Below, in pieces: positions 27,404 through 37,120 of a DNA stretch of 64,000 nucleotides; position 1 is the first letter of the stretch; the number at the start of each line of letters is the position of its first letter. The position numbers and the translations under genes were made by a program. The notes under the pieces are model-generated. The model searched no databases. It had not been told where the DNA came from and was given only the letters and a program-made list of their open reading frames with translations. The stretch is taken from the NCBI GenBank assembly GCA_032718475.1, contig JAUCBJ010000675.1, positions 124,001 through 188,000 of the forward strand, given 5' to 3'. This stretch comes from Nemertoderma westbladi. Taxonomy: Eukaryota > Xenacoelomorpha > Nemertodermatida > Nemertodermatidae.

Positions 27404-28552
27404 TACCCTGCCAATACGATGTATGGTAAATGTGGCGTCGCTGGACATCATTCGACCAAGTGCAGTGGAAAGCACATTACTACAACTCAGCTAATCTGTG
27501 GATGGTGTGGAGATCAAGGGTCTCATACCTTTTATACTTGCTGGAGATTTATGGCTCAATGTACTTATTGCAATATAAAAGGGCATCGAGCATCTGAATG
27601 CCAACTAAGAGACATACCCTATGAACACGAATCTGTAAAACTCGTGAGAAAATTATTCGATGAGTGGGAAGATTTAGCCGACGAACATGTATCGGCACAA
27701 AGAAGACGATTTCCGATGAGGGCGCATCTTGGATTTTGGGCGGTAAATCCCCAAACGATGATGTCGGAAGGATACATCTCCGCTATGCCCCAATATGACG
27801 AACTTATCGAGGTAGTCGATATTTTGCCCCACGACAGTGGATTCCGAGTAGTGCGCGAGTATCTATTACAGATTCACCCAGACAACAAGAACACGTGGAA
27901 TTTTCAGAAAGTCGTAAATCGTATCACGTATGGTGAACTTGATCGTTTCCGAACTGAAAAGCGGAATAAAGGAGCTTGGTTAACCGTCGCATGGGCATAC
28001 CGAGCCGCGTTTTACCACAAACGTATACGAGCGAGCGTATTCGAGGAAGAGGAGATCCTAGAGGCGACAAATATACCAGCCACTCCGGTTGCGCCGTCTA
28101 CACGTCACCCTCGGGAGGACGGACAGGGTAGGATCATACGGGTCCAGAAAGTGGGCCAACAATTAAAGAAGTCTATTAATATAGAAGAACGCAAGGGAGT
28201 TGAGCCGACTATTCGAATTACTCGGGATACGGTATCGCTTCCTAGAGAACCAACAGGAGGATCGGGACACACACCAGCTGATCAAAAGGGGGCGCAAGCT
28301 ACTCTTGGGTCTGCGTCGTCCGCTTCTCACGCGTTCCCAGACGTTTTACCAACTGTAGTGACAACTGATCGGTCACGAGGAATCGGTCGAGGTTTTGGGA
28401 TGCCAAATAGACGAATTTGCGAGGAAATAGTCGCACCGTCTCTCAACGTCCAAGCGAAACCAGTGACTCGCCCCACGAGTCCCATATCGCGAGCAAAGTC
28501 ACCTGTGCGCAGTTTTCGAGGACGCGGCAGGGCTCGATCAACTAAGCGATAA
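27404..28552 (+). CDS. BEL1 ORF-B continuation: zinc knuckles and RG-rich tail
   Basis: This is in the same phase as the exonuclease-like frame and separated from it by one TGA, so it was probably one protein of about 850 residues. The first in-frame ATG is 27419. It has a partial knuckle (KCGVAGHHSTKC, first Cys missing), then CGWCGDQGSHTFYTC and a clear retroviral-type CTYCNIKGHRASEC. A compact region follows (about residues 70-215, for example FRVVREYLLQIHPDNKNTW). The tail is disordered and basic, ending RSFRGRGRARSTKR. Nucleic-acid binding is likely. A second nucleocapsid-like module after pol is not part of the standard BEL gene order. Confidence 0.7.
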   Translation, partial: YPANTMYGKCGVAGHHSTKCSGKHITTTQLICGWCGDQGSHTFYTCWRFMAQCTYCNIKGHRASECQLRDIPYEHESVKLVRKLFDEWEDLADEHVSAQRRRFPMRAHLGFWAVNPQTMMSEGYISAMPQYDELIEVVDILPHDSGFRVVREYLLQIHPDNKNTWNFQKVVNRITYGELDRFRTEKRNKGAWLTVAWAYRAAFYHKRIRASVFEEEEILEATNIPATPVAPSTRHPREDGQGRIIRVQKVGQQLKKSINIEERKGVEPTIRITRDTVSLPREPTGGSGHTPADQKGAQATLGSASSASHAFPDVLPTVVTTDRSRGIGRGFGMPNRRICEEIVAPSLNVQAKPVTRPTSPISRAKSPVRSFRGRGRARSTKR

Positions 28553-29499
28553 AAGGGAGGGCAAGGGTGGACGGAAGACTCGTGAGCCTTTCTTGTGAAT
28601 TTGTGATTTATTTGAATTATATGTTTTATATTTAGTAAGTTTTGTATTCTGGAAGAACTCATATTTAGTAAGATTTATATTTAGTAAGAATTTATATTTA
28701 GTAAAATTTATATTCAGTAAGAATTTATATTTGCAAGATTTATATTTTATATTTGTGATTATTCCGAACTTATGCAATTTATATTGTTCCGAATACTATG
28801 CAATTTATATCTTATAAGCAGTATTTGTATTTACAGTGAAATAGAAAGTAAGAGTAGATGAAAGACTCGTGGGCCTTTCTTATAGTTTCATTTGTAAAGT
28901 GTTATATTTTGTATTTAGAAAGTTTTATAGTTAGAAAGTTTTGTACTTAGAAAGACTCATATTTGTAATTATTCCGAACTTATGCAATCTATATTTAGGC
29001 ACGAAAGTATTTGTAATTATTTGAATTTATGCAATATTTGAGATGCAATAGTAGATGGAAGACTCGCGAGCCTTTCTTATGATTTCCATTTATTTGTATT
29101 TGTAATTGTTTGAATTTATGCAATATTGAGATGCAATAGATTTATATTGGTGAATTTAATTTAGATTTATATTGTACTTACTTAGTAAAGCCTTAAATAT
29201 GTAAAGTTTGAATTTGTAATTATTTTGTATCGAATCATTATGTAGAAAGGAAGTATTGTTTGAAATTTAATTTGTAAATACGTAAGTACGCCCTAAGTAT
29301 TCTATATTTTGATTGATTATTGGTGAAAACCGTATATTTTATGCACGATAATATCCTGTTTTCATGGAGCGGTATAGAATTATATTCCCTAAATGCCGTG
29401 GATTTTCAAAATTTTATTTTATTCGAATTAACTTTGTTAAAGATTACATTAAGTCCTCATTTGTATTTGCTATATCTATTGTACGATGTTTAGTCAAGT

Positions 29500-29572
29500 G
29501 GTTCAGTAGCTCAGTCGGTAGAGCGTTGGAAATTATATGTAGTGTGTATTGAGTTCGAATCCTTGTAGGTGC
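29500..29572 (+). pseudogene. tRNA-derived sequence with A and B boxes
   Basis: GGTTCAG is followed by TA and a perfect D-arm, GCTC...GAGC, within TAGCTCAGTCGGTAGAGCG (A box). A B box, GAGTTCGAATCC, lies at the right distance (29551-29562). The anticodon stem, most of the T stem and the 3' acceptor strand do not pair, so this is not a working tRNA. It may be a tRNA pseudogene, a SINE head, or a tRNA fragment captured during reverse transcription. Confidence 0.6.
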
Positions 29573-29650
29573 GAATTATTTTGTACAGAATTTCAACTCA
29601 TTTAAATTGACCGCTATAAATTAAATTGCATTTGTCTGTACCTAGATTAA

Positions 29651-29715
29651 CCAATGGGACTGTAGTTATTAGATTGTAACCAATGTCGTGCAAGTTATAT
29701 ATTAGCTGGACCAAT
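29651..29715 (+). promoter_or_regulatory. CCAAT boxes upstream of BEL1 3' LTR TATA
   Basis: AACCAATGGG, AACCAATGTC and GACCAATAGC lie in the 140 bp before the TATA-bearing LTR sequence. Their absence from the left copy supports truncation of the 5' LTR rather than an LTR that really starts at 29717. Confidence 0.5.
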
Positions 29716-29716
29716 A

Positions 29717-31261
29717 GCTATCTTTAAAAACCTGTTAGAACCTATAGAACAATCGAGAATTTTCTCGATTGATTGCAGCACAAATTTGCTATATAAAGGT
29801 GCGATTTCGTTCATTAGTTTCATCTTCTATCACACTCTATCACTTCAATTTCTATCTCTGTTTATTGTATAATAGTTATTGTTTGATTTTGTAATAAAAG
29901 TTAGAAATACTTGTCACATCTGCCCTTTTCTATCTGTTTTATCACGCTTCACCACGGTGAACTCAACTGAGGGACAGGATGGCTGGCTAGACTTCGGGCC
30001 GCAGCAATGAACGGGAACATCAAGGGAATGTAGACAGGAGACAACCCGCAATACCATCTTAGTTATTCGCCCATCGCCTGAAAGGTTAGACAGCGTTCGA
30101 TGCCTTGCTACCTAAGCGTAAGACCAAAGATCAAAGGTAGAGGTAGTGACACGCTGTACGCCTAAAATTACATCTAGGGACTGTACTGTTTTAATTCAGG
30201 AAAAACTGCAGTAGACCTTCATATTCCTACGGGGGGGAGAGAGCAGGCAGAGATACTAGTACGCAGATAGGACGTAGGCACACCGGTACAAGGCATACAC
30301 ATTGGTAGGGTGCAGCAAACTGTACGCCTAACTCTTGCTAAGTACAGGTGCGTCTGCGACTATTTGTAGTACAACGGTGTCCATTGCATTAGAACTTGTA
30401 GGCTAGGAGGGTTACTGTGTTTCACCTGAATTAGGATTGTACCGTTCAGGCGGTAGGGCAGTTTACGACTAGGCGCAAATAAATTGAGGCTATTAGGGAT
30501 ATACTAACATCTACCGTGTCCCCGCCAACATCCTGATAGGAAGTTACCAAGCCCACCTAGGTAACCAAAATTCTAGATAGGACGCCAGGCTAGCTATTTG
30601 TAACTGTACGCCTACAGTAGTAAACTAACACATTTCTTCTTAGTATTAGGGACCTGGTAAATTAAAAATTGCCGAATTCTGGGCGTAGCATTAACCTTAT
30701 GCCTGAATTTGAGTCCTGGAAATACGCAAGAGGGGAAGGAGCCTTATTATTCGTGAGTATTGGACCTACAAGTTGCAAAATTAGAATATTTGTAAAATGC
30801 ACACCGTACCCAGTAATTATATATATGAAGGAGCAAAACTGATCTTGACGGTTCAGAATTAACACACGCGCGTTAGAAATTATTTACACCTCAAAATATA
30901 TAAAATTAACTTTTGTCCGTACTGCGCTTTGCCTGCTAGTTAGACATCTCCAAATCTCTGCCTCTGCACCTAGCTAGCGTCTCTTTCGCCCAACCATATA
31001 AATCACACCGCGGCAAAGTATACGAGCCCCTTAGTCCGTCAGTGAGTCAGCCTGATTTTAGGATTCGCTGCGCGGGATTTTGTTTTATCGAAGTTTGTCT
31101 GCTCGTAGACTGTTTTCTGCCTCACCGGTTATAAGGGACCAATACTGCAATATATTCGCTTACTTGGAGTTTACTGTTTTGGTGAGAAGGTCGGATTTAT
31201 GATTTGATTCACAAACTTTACAGTAAGATATTGCAGGTATTGTTACTGTCTCTTCGCATCA
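29717..31261 (+). repeat. BEL1 3' LTR (recognised part)
   Basis: This matches 12922-14466 with about two differences (T/G in the GTCCTG-AAATACGC region, C/T in GCTTTGCCYGC) and ends ...GCATCA. The LTR may extend farther left. The sequence to the right does not resume LINE-A, so the two flanks are not the halves of a single target. Confidence 0.85.
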
Positions 31262-31303
31262 CAGCATTCTTAAAAATGCAGCTGCAATGCAGCATGCCGA
31301 TCC

Positions 31304-31329
31304 TAGTAGTAGTAGTAGTAGTAGTAGTA
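31304..31329. repeat. TAG/AGT trinucleotide microsatellite
   Basis: About eight to nine TAG units just outside the BEL1 3' LTR, without a coding context. Confidence 0.9.
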
Positions 31330-31517
31330 ATGGAGCATTGAAACGTTTACACATGCTGCATAAACCTAGAACTTTATCTACCGCTGCCCTTTTTTCCTGA
31401 CAATGGAAAAGAAGAAAAAAAAGCCTGTTTAATCAGGTAGTACTTGCTGCATAAAATCGATAATACATGAGAATGACCAGCATGTTTGTTTGAAACATAA
31501 GTGTCCCACATCAACTG

Positions 31518-31790
31518 GTGCTGTGTTATTACAGTACTAAGTTATGGCAGAATCAGCATGCATCGTGCACCGGTAAGCTCTTTACTTCTATCCTCAACCA
31601 TACAATCTCCGACTACTGTGAGCAATCCAATCTACTTGCAGAAGAACAGAATGGGTTCCACTCAGGGTGGAAATGTGAGGATAGTATTTACATCCTTGAG
31701 TCAATAGTTAGCAGTAGGCGAGAAGCTGGGAAAGACACATTTGTAGCATATATCGACTCCAAAAAGCCTTTGATTGGGTACACACATATC
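31518..31790 (+). pseudogene. LINE reverse transcriptase fragment (LINE-B)
   Basis: The open frame contains GKLFTSILNHTISDYC, LLAEEQNGFHSGWKCEDSI and TFVAYIDSKK. These are the RT finger-palm segments that read GKL...LNxRL, EEQxGFRxGxST and VAFIDFKKAFD in CR1/Jockey/RTE-like LINEs. The catalytic motif A is damaged (IDSKK). It is a short relic, unrelated in sequence to LINE-A, directly followed by a piggyBac relic. Confidence 0.7.
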
Positions 31791-31825
31791 TCTTACTATA
31801 TCAAATCCTGCATTTACATACCTCC

Positions 31826-32660
31826 AGCGCCCCAGAATATGATAGGTTAGCAAAAATTCGTCCACTCCTAAATAAATAAAGGGAGGCAATTTTATCATTT
31901 CCACCTGAGGAGTTCCAGTGTGTGTATGAACAAATGATTCCATTTAAAGGTCGTACCATACAGTTTTATTACAATACTTACCAAAGAAACCAAAAAAGTG
32001 GGGGATGAAAGTATTCTCTCGTAATTCAAGTTCTGGGTTCATACATGATTTTTTTCCAATATGCTAGACAATGTAGAGGTTGATAATTCTTGTGGATTCC
32101 AAAGTGGTGAGAGAACTGTAAAGTATATTTCGACAATTACATTAATTTTCATGAATTGCAAGTCATGCTGCAAAGCATGGGGATTTGTTCAATTGGGACA
32201 CTAAATAGAAATGGCATACGTGATTGTCAACTGGAATCCGAAAAGGAAATGAAACAATGTACTTGGCCTTGGTTCTTCATGTATGTGAGTCGAAAGTTGA
32301 TGCCAATTGTAGTGGGTTGTCTGAAGTGCACTGGATGAACCATAGGGTTGTACATGTACAACTTACTTATATTCATATCTGTATTGATCCAGTTGGACAG
32401 GTCAAGAGATGGTGCAAGAAGGAACAAAATATGATATTAGAGAATATTAAAAAAATATTCGAATGATTATATCAACCCACCATTGTTGCTGAGTAGACTA
32501 CAATAAAGCAATGGGTGGAACAGACTTATTCGAAATGTTGATATCACTATACACATGCAACCATCATTGCGATAAGTGGTACAGAAGAGTTTTTTTGTGG
32601 GTACTGAATGTTGCTGTGTTGGGCATTGTTGTGATAATGGCATATGTTGGAAACTTAACT
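31826..32660 (+). pseudogene. piggyBac-like transposase relic
   Basis: This is a heavily interrupted piggyBac DDE transposase read in several frames. In order it contains EYDRLAKIRPLL, then FQCVYEQMIPFKGRTIQFY (the region with the conserved DEQMIPFKGR), then DNSCGFQSGERTVKY. Near 32330-32440 come NHRVVHVQLTY and DPVGQVKRWCKKE, and near 32490-32630 YNKAMGGTDLFEMLISLYTC with HHCDKWYRRVFLWVLNVAV. The order and wording fit the family closely. The key Asp of the DEQ motif is Tyr here, so it cannot be active. Terminal inverted repeats and TTAA target duplications were not located. Confidence 0.85.
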
Positions 32661-33061
32661 AATTTGTGAACGAATGTGGCATTTCTTATCAGTCATATAC
32701 AAAGTTGCTTGGAATCCTTAAAAAGATTGGAATCATTGGGAATGAAAAAGGGAACATTGTAGATGAAATTGTAAAAGGATTTCCATGTCCAGCCGAAAAC
32801 ATGGAAAAACTTTTGGAAATTGTATAGAGGCCCGATGTATTGCAAGTTCTTAAAAATGAGGGAGGAAAAAATATACACATGAAAGTCCATTGTCAAATTA
32901 AAGCTCTCCTTAGCAAGAAAATGGTTCATCAAGTGGCATTTAGTGGGCGATCATCCAAAAAATCAGACAAGAAGACATCTTTGGAAGAAATTTCAATATA
33001 CAGTATAATATTCAAGATTAATTTTTCATTTAAGGATTTTTGTATTATGAGTTTTAATTGA
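32661..33061 (+). pseudogene. Unassigned coding relic after piggyBac fragment
   Basis: A mostly open plus-strand stretch reads KLLGILKRLESLGMKKGNIV, then EIVKGFPCPAENMEKLLEIV, a TAG, and VLQVLKNEGGKN and so on. It is helical and has no motif that I recognise. It could be the C-terminal part of the neighbouring transposon or of another protein. Confidence 0.35.
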
Positions 33062-33144
33062 TTAGAAGCGGTAAACGAATAATTAACAAACAATTAATAC
33101 CTATCAGTCTTATAACCAGATAAAGTTAATTATCATCTGGGCAG

Positions 33145-33927
33145 TTAATAGTGATCTCCCAGACCCGAACCACGAAGACCGGCACCATCACCAAACCCAA
33201 GTGCCCGCCATAGACGGCGTCCACCCTTCAAGCAGAGCGAGCTGGAGCGTAAGAGGGCGAACTGGAGCCTGCGGCGTATACCACCCAGTATATGGGTGAG
33301 TCCACTCTCCTGCATTCCTTCATGTCGTGCTACCAGTGACTCTGCGAGATGATGTATGAAGATGTTGGTTTCCTTACACAACACTCCTGTAGTGCCGACA
33401 AGTGGTGTAAACGACATCCTCCTTGACTCACACACATCGTGATAATGGTGCTTCTTTGAGTGGTCCAGACCCTCTGCTCGAGGATTGAGGTTGTGGAACA
33501 GTTATTCTGGATGTATGAGGTGGCGTCAGCGTTTATCACGGCAATATCGAAAGACGCCACCCTCTGATTGATCCAGATACCATGTGCCACGAGGTCTGCG
33601 CGACTCCCCCAATGTTACAGTTTACTCCCTGTCTCTCAAAGAGGGACCGACAACTGCTGAAATTAAATCTCCAAACACCTCCCTAACCTCATTGTGGCGC
33701 TTGATTACTAGCTCGCCTGGTTTACAACTCAGAGCATGGGTAGTTGTAAAATCATTCCCGCAGCCCTCACACTCGGCAGGGAGGCCGGGCGGTATCAGGC
33801 CATAACATAATGCGAGACTATCACGAAATACCTCTGGGTGTAGGGCAGTGTTATCCAGGATGAATGGTTGGGCATTGAGCCAGCCGCTTGTCTTGTTTGT
33901 TATTGTGCGGGTGACAGCTCTCTGCAA
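33145..33927 (-). pseudogene. C-terminal part of a probable RLE-type LINE (LINE-C)
   Basis: Three overlapping minus-strand frames make up one broken domain. From 33927 down they read YGLIPPGLPAECEGCGNDFTT and HALSCKPGELVIKRHNEVRE, giving C-x2-C...H-x3/4-C followed by RHNE, then GTW...RVASFDIAVINADATSYIQ and, in another frame, RMSFTPLVGTTGVLCKETN. The order (Cys/His knuckle, RHNE, then a strand with D-x-x-V) resembles the restriction-like endonuclease end of R2/NeSL-type elements. The catalytic PD...D/ExK cannot be confirmed. The RT part is absent. Confidence 0.55.
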
Positions 33928-34212
33928 GCGCCTTCTTCAGTTGCTCTTCTTAGTCAGCTACACAAAGTGGAGTCCCATTTATGATGGCTTCTACTATGAG
34001 TTCCGTTCCTGTTGTCGATGCCAAATGTGCTCGGCTCTGCCTTGTGACTGGATTTCAGATACCAATACTATGCTAATAAATACTAATTTAACTAACTAAT
34101 ACTATACTACTATGTTTTATATTTGAAACTGTTTGTCAGTTTCATAAATTCGATATTAGTTTAAGTTTATATTGATGATTTTAGTTTTGTTAAGTTTATT
34201 TATTTTATTATT

Positions 34213-35260
34213 ATGGATAAAAAGGAAAGTGGAGCTGAACGTCGAAAGTGGAAAAATATTGAGGAAAAAGAATGCAGGAAACTGAGCGCATTCATGAAAT
34301 CGTATTTCGAGAATGTTCCAGTAAGTAGAACTACTGAAACGAGTACTGTCGACAGTTGCTCAAGGTGTGTTTCAGAATCTGTAGATATTTCAGATAGAGA
34401 GCAGGTATCAGAAGTGGCTCTAGGTTAGATTCTCAAAACTTCATCCGGAAATTTTTAGCTGTTTTTAACTTCTTAGCTAAATATGATGCATCTGCTTGGT
34501 GACACCTTGCTCGCATATCTGAGAATCCTCACTCAGTTTCCTCCTACTTATCCGCACAGATACAAAATGAATTTATTAATATACTTGGAAACACTGTACA
34601 GCGTGAAATTTTGGATAAAATAAGAGCTGCTGAGTATTACAGGATTTTAATTGATACTTTTTTTTTTGAATTGATACTACACCTGATATATCCCATCGTG
34701 AGCAAGTGTCATGTATTATACATTCTGTTGACTCTGTTGAATATAATACAGGATGTGTATAAGTTTGTGAAGTTTTCCTAGGCTTCAGCGAATTACTACA
34801 AAAGAATGCTGCTGGGTATGAAGCCCTCATACTTGAAAAACTGATAGAGGATGGACTCTCTTTTGATGATTGTCGAAATCAGATGTTCGACAATGCAGCT
34901 ACTATTAGTGGGCATATCACTGGAGTTCAAGCTCGATTGTTGGAAAGGAATTCGAAAGCCATCTTTACAAACTGTGATAATCATTCACTAAACCTAGCTT
35001 TAGGTTATGCTGCTGAAGTTGATTCTTCAACAATAATGTTCTTTGGCACAGTGAATCAAGTATTTGTATTCTTCGCTGCCTCAATGAATTGTTGGACTAA
35101 GTTGCAGAATAAGTTGGGGATTTCAGTAAAGAGGGAATCTACTACATGATGGAGTGCTAGAGAAGCTGCTGTTAGGTGATTTCAGCAAATTTAACTGACT
35201 TTTTGGACTTATTAGAGGACCTCAGTGAGGTTAGAGATGAAAATGTTGAGACAAGGTCTG
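34213..35260 (+). pseudogene. hAT-like transposase relic (ZMYM1/DUF4371-like)
   Basis: It opens with MDKKESGAERRKWKNIEEKE, a basic N-terminus as in zinc-finger-MYM-like hAT transposases. In several frames it shows HLARISENPHSVSSYLSAQI, REILDKIRAAEYYRILIDT (the start of the catalytic domain) and the diagnostic MFDNAATISGHITGVQARL, then IFTNCDNHSLNLALGYAAEV. It then has FFGTVNQVFVFFAAS and a WSAR-like segment before breaking off at about 35260, where LINE-A copy 2 begins. Stops and frameshifts, including a T-run near 34650, make it inactive. Terminal repeats were not found. Confidence 0.75.
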
Positions 35261-35264
35261 GTCC

Positions 35265-36632
35265 CCCCAACCCCCTCTATGGATTACATTAGTAATGCGG
35301 AGGTCCGGCCACTAGAGGCCAGTGGAGGCAGTTGGTGACATGCAGCATTGGACAAAATAGACCAAATCTGTAACCGGATCATCCGTTGCCACTTCTCATG
35401 TTGTGGAAGACTGGCTAAGAAGTTTCCTAAGGTGGTTCTGATTGTGTGCTACTCTCCAACTAGTGTTGCCCCTGTAGAGGAGGTGGAAAATTTCTACCAC
35501 AATCTACAAGCAGCTACTGATGGAGTGGATCAGCATGCATTCTTAACATTCCTGGGAGACGTTAATGCAAGTCTGCATCAATCACCTACATCGCCCTGGG
35601 TCTATAGCAATAGTGTTAACCGAAATTCCGTCTATCTTCAAGATTTTATCTCTGGAAATGGATTGTTTTCAGTTGGAACCCAGTTCAAGAAGCGAACTGG
35701 AAAGCTATGGACTCATAGTGGACCCAGTGGTCACAAGTCCCAGATAGACCATATCCTGTTTCGTATGAAATACAGGAGCTCTATACAAGACTGTAATGCA
35801 TTTACCCTTCAACCCTTCTCCAGTGATCACCGCCTTATTGTGGCCAAGGTAATACTTAGTCTGCGTGCTAGCAGAACAACGAAATCTGCCTTGCTGCAGT
35901 ATGACTGGTCCTCTCTGTTGCAACACCCAAGTGTGAAATCCAGCTTCACACTACAGCTGAGCAACAGATATGAGGTTATTGCCTCTGAGGCGGCAGATCA
36001 CTGGGAGGGCTATACTGCCTTCACAGAAGCAGTTAAGTTAGCAGCTGCAGAAACAGTTCCTGTATACCCCCAAAACAGGAAAAGGGCCCCCTGGACTGAC
36101 AACAAAATTCAGAAGTGCCGAAATGACCTCTATAAGGCACAGAAAGAGTCCCGACTCAAACAGACTACAGCGGCCAAGAATGCAGTTAAGGCTGCATCTA
36201 GGTCCCTGAACAGGCAGTACTCTGTTAATCTACAGGAGCTAATAAACCAACAAGTTGATGCCATCAATGATGCTGACGACAGCAGACAATCATCCCAGGC
36301 ATGGAAATCGATCAACTTGCTTACTGGTCGGAAAAGCCAACCAACCGCCAAGGTTTAAGGCTGAATCACCAGCCGATCGCCTCAATGGTTGGAAGGCCCA
36401 CTTTGAAAAGCTCCTCTATAATGACAGGGTATTGCCTGATAACTTTATAGAAGTAAAAGTGTCTGAGTCTGTACTCCCAGATATTCCAATTGGCGATATC
36501 TCCTTTGCAGAAGTGAAGGCTGCTCCAAAGAGCATTGAGACCAATCGTGCCAGTGGAGTAGATGGTGTTCCCCCTGAGGTCTTTAAAATACCTGAGTGTT
36601 TAAAGCTCATCTATTTTTCAGTGACCCTGTGA
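35265..36632 (+). pseudogene. LINE-A copy 2: endonuclease and partial RT
   Basis: A second copy of LINE-A. A short 5' piece (35265-35340, TATGGATTACATTAGTAATG) is joined to the equivalent of about 11338 in copy 1, so about 470 bp is deleted, including the first endonuclease motif. The frame then runs from 35348 through FLGDVNASL, QIDHILF and SSDHRL to 36358, where one extra T (GGTTTAAGG) shifts the frame. It continues to 36615 (TNRASGVDGVPPEVFK) and leaves the LINE sequence. It keeps CGA where copy 1 has TGA at 11690. It is 3'-truncated before the RT palm and inactive. Confidence 0.88.
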
Positions 36633-36685
36633 TCGAAATGCCACAAAAAATATAGTCTTGTGCCCAACCAAAATTTATTTTAAGT

Positions 36686-37120
36686 TTGTTATTAAAATTG
36701 TTGTTTCTTTTTGAGATATTGGATGGTTATACATACACACACAACCACATCGTGTTTTTGAACAGCTCAATTCTTGACAAGAACTACCCTGGCCTATTAA
36801 TAGGCAGGTTCGTTATTATCAGAGACTCGATAATATCACCTAACAAGATCAGACTCTATTTTATCCTTTTATTCCAATCCGGGACCATCATCCTTCAGTT
36901 ATTATCAGCACGACGACGAGTAGGAACTGCAACTACAATTAGAGATTTACCCAGGTTGGGATCCAAAGCGCCAACTCAGATCCCATCACAGACATATATA
37001 GGCATCAGGAAAGAAAGGAAAGACGACATCAATGTGGTACAGTTAAGCATTCTATTTGGCATTTTGACAACTTCTATCTTACTTTGTTGTATTTTGCCAA
37101 CTATAGTGAATGTAATCTAG
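36686..37120 (+). CDS. Hypothetical ORF with C-terminal membrane-like segment
   Basis: This 144-codon frame has no match that I recognise. It ends in a hydrophobic stretch, VVQLSILFGILTTSILLCCI, preceded by a basic region (RKERKDD). The N-terminus is also hydrophobic. The annotated start lies in AT-rich DNA. It could be the end of a larger gene with an upstream splice acceptor or a chance frame; the amino-acid composition is not decisive. Confidence 0.25.
   Translation: MLLKLLFLFEILDGYTYTHNHIVFLNSSILDKNYPGLLIGRFVIIRDSIISPNKIRLYFILLFQSGTIILQLLSARRRVGTATTIRDLPRLGSKAPTQIPSQTYIGIRKERKDDINVVQLSILFGILTTSILLCCILPTIVNVI

Larger units (their letters stand above)
15369..29076 (+). repeat. Dispersed 20-bp near-palindrome, ten copies in BEL1
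   Basis: Consensus GGAAGACTYGCGAGCCTWYC. Copies start at 15369, 17238, 17322, 19811, 21839, 24460, 25609, 28573, 28860 and 29057, all in plus orientation. The core CTCGCGAG is a perfect palindrome. It extends to AAGACTCGCGAGCCTT with only one unpaired position. Copies at 19811, 21839 and 25609 are translated as GRLASL. Those at 15369, 17238 and 17322 are translated in another frame as KTREPTE or KTCEPTE. Four copies are in untranslated DNA. None is seen in the BEL2 copies or elsewhere in the window. Confidence 0.9.
28553..29716 (+). other. BEL1 AT-rich 3' region
   Basis: Untranslated DNA between ORF-B and the recognised start of the 3' LTR. It contains three copies of the dispersed palindrome with extended similarity (28573, 28860 and 29057) and many TTTATATTTAGTAAG-like words in loose tandem (28620-28760). 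It also has a tRNA-like segment (29500-29572) and three CCAAT boxes (29650-29715). The true LTR start probably lies within its last part; a TGTAG after a purine-containing run at 29661 is one candidate. The open frames on both strands here are low-complexity chance frames. Confidence 0.6.
12922..31261 (+). mobile_element. BEL1: BEL/Pao LTR retrotransposon with accessory ORFs
   Basis: An 18.3-kb element bounded by near-identical terminal repeats (12922-14466 and 29717-31261; I see two differences in about 1,545 bp). The order is LTR, leader, gag, protease, RT, RNase H, integrase, accessory ORF-A, accessory ORF-B, AT-rich 3' region and LTR. Gag-pol motifs are of the BEL/Pao type: zinc knuckles with a C-x2-C...HH-like cluster, LDSASS protease, YVDD RT, and an integrase with a GIDCFGP first aspartate. 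Most BEL elements are 5-9 kb, so the extra 5 kb after integrase is exceptional. It lies against LINE-A on the left without an identifiable target duplication. Terminal repeat identity implies very recent movement. Confidence 0.88.

Noticed and set aside
24730-28552. Envelope glycoprotein in the env position of BEL1
   Set aside because: No signal peptide, membrane anchor, cleavage site or paired cysteine pattern was found; the proteins carry zinc-knuckle and exonuclease-like features instead.
29364-29552. Plus-strand ORF overlapping the tRNA-like sequence
   Set aside because: Its last part is the translation of the tRNA-like D-arm, and there is no other support.
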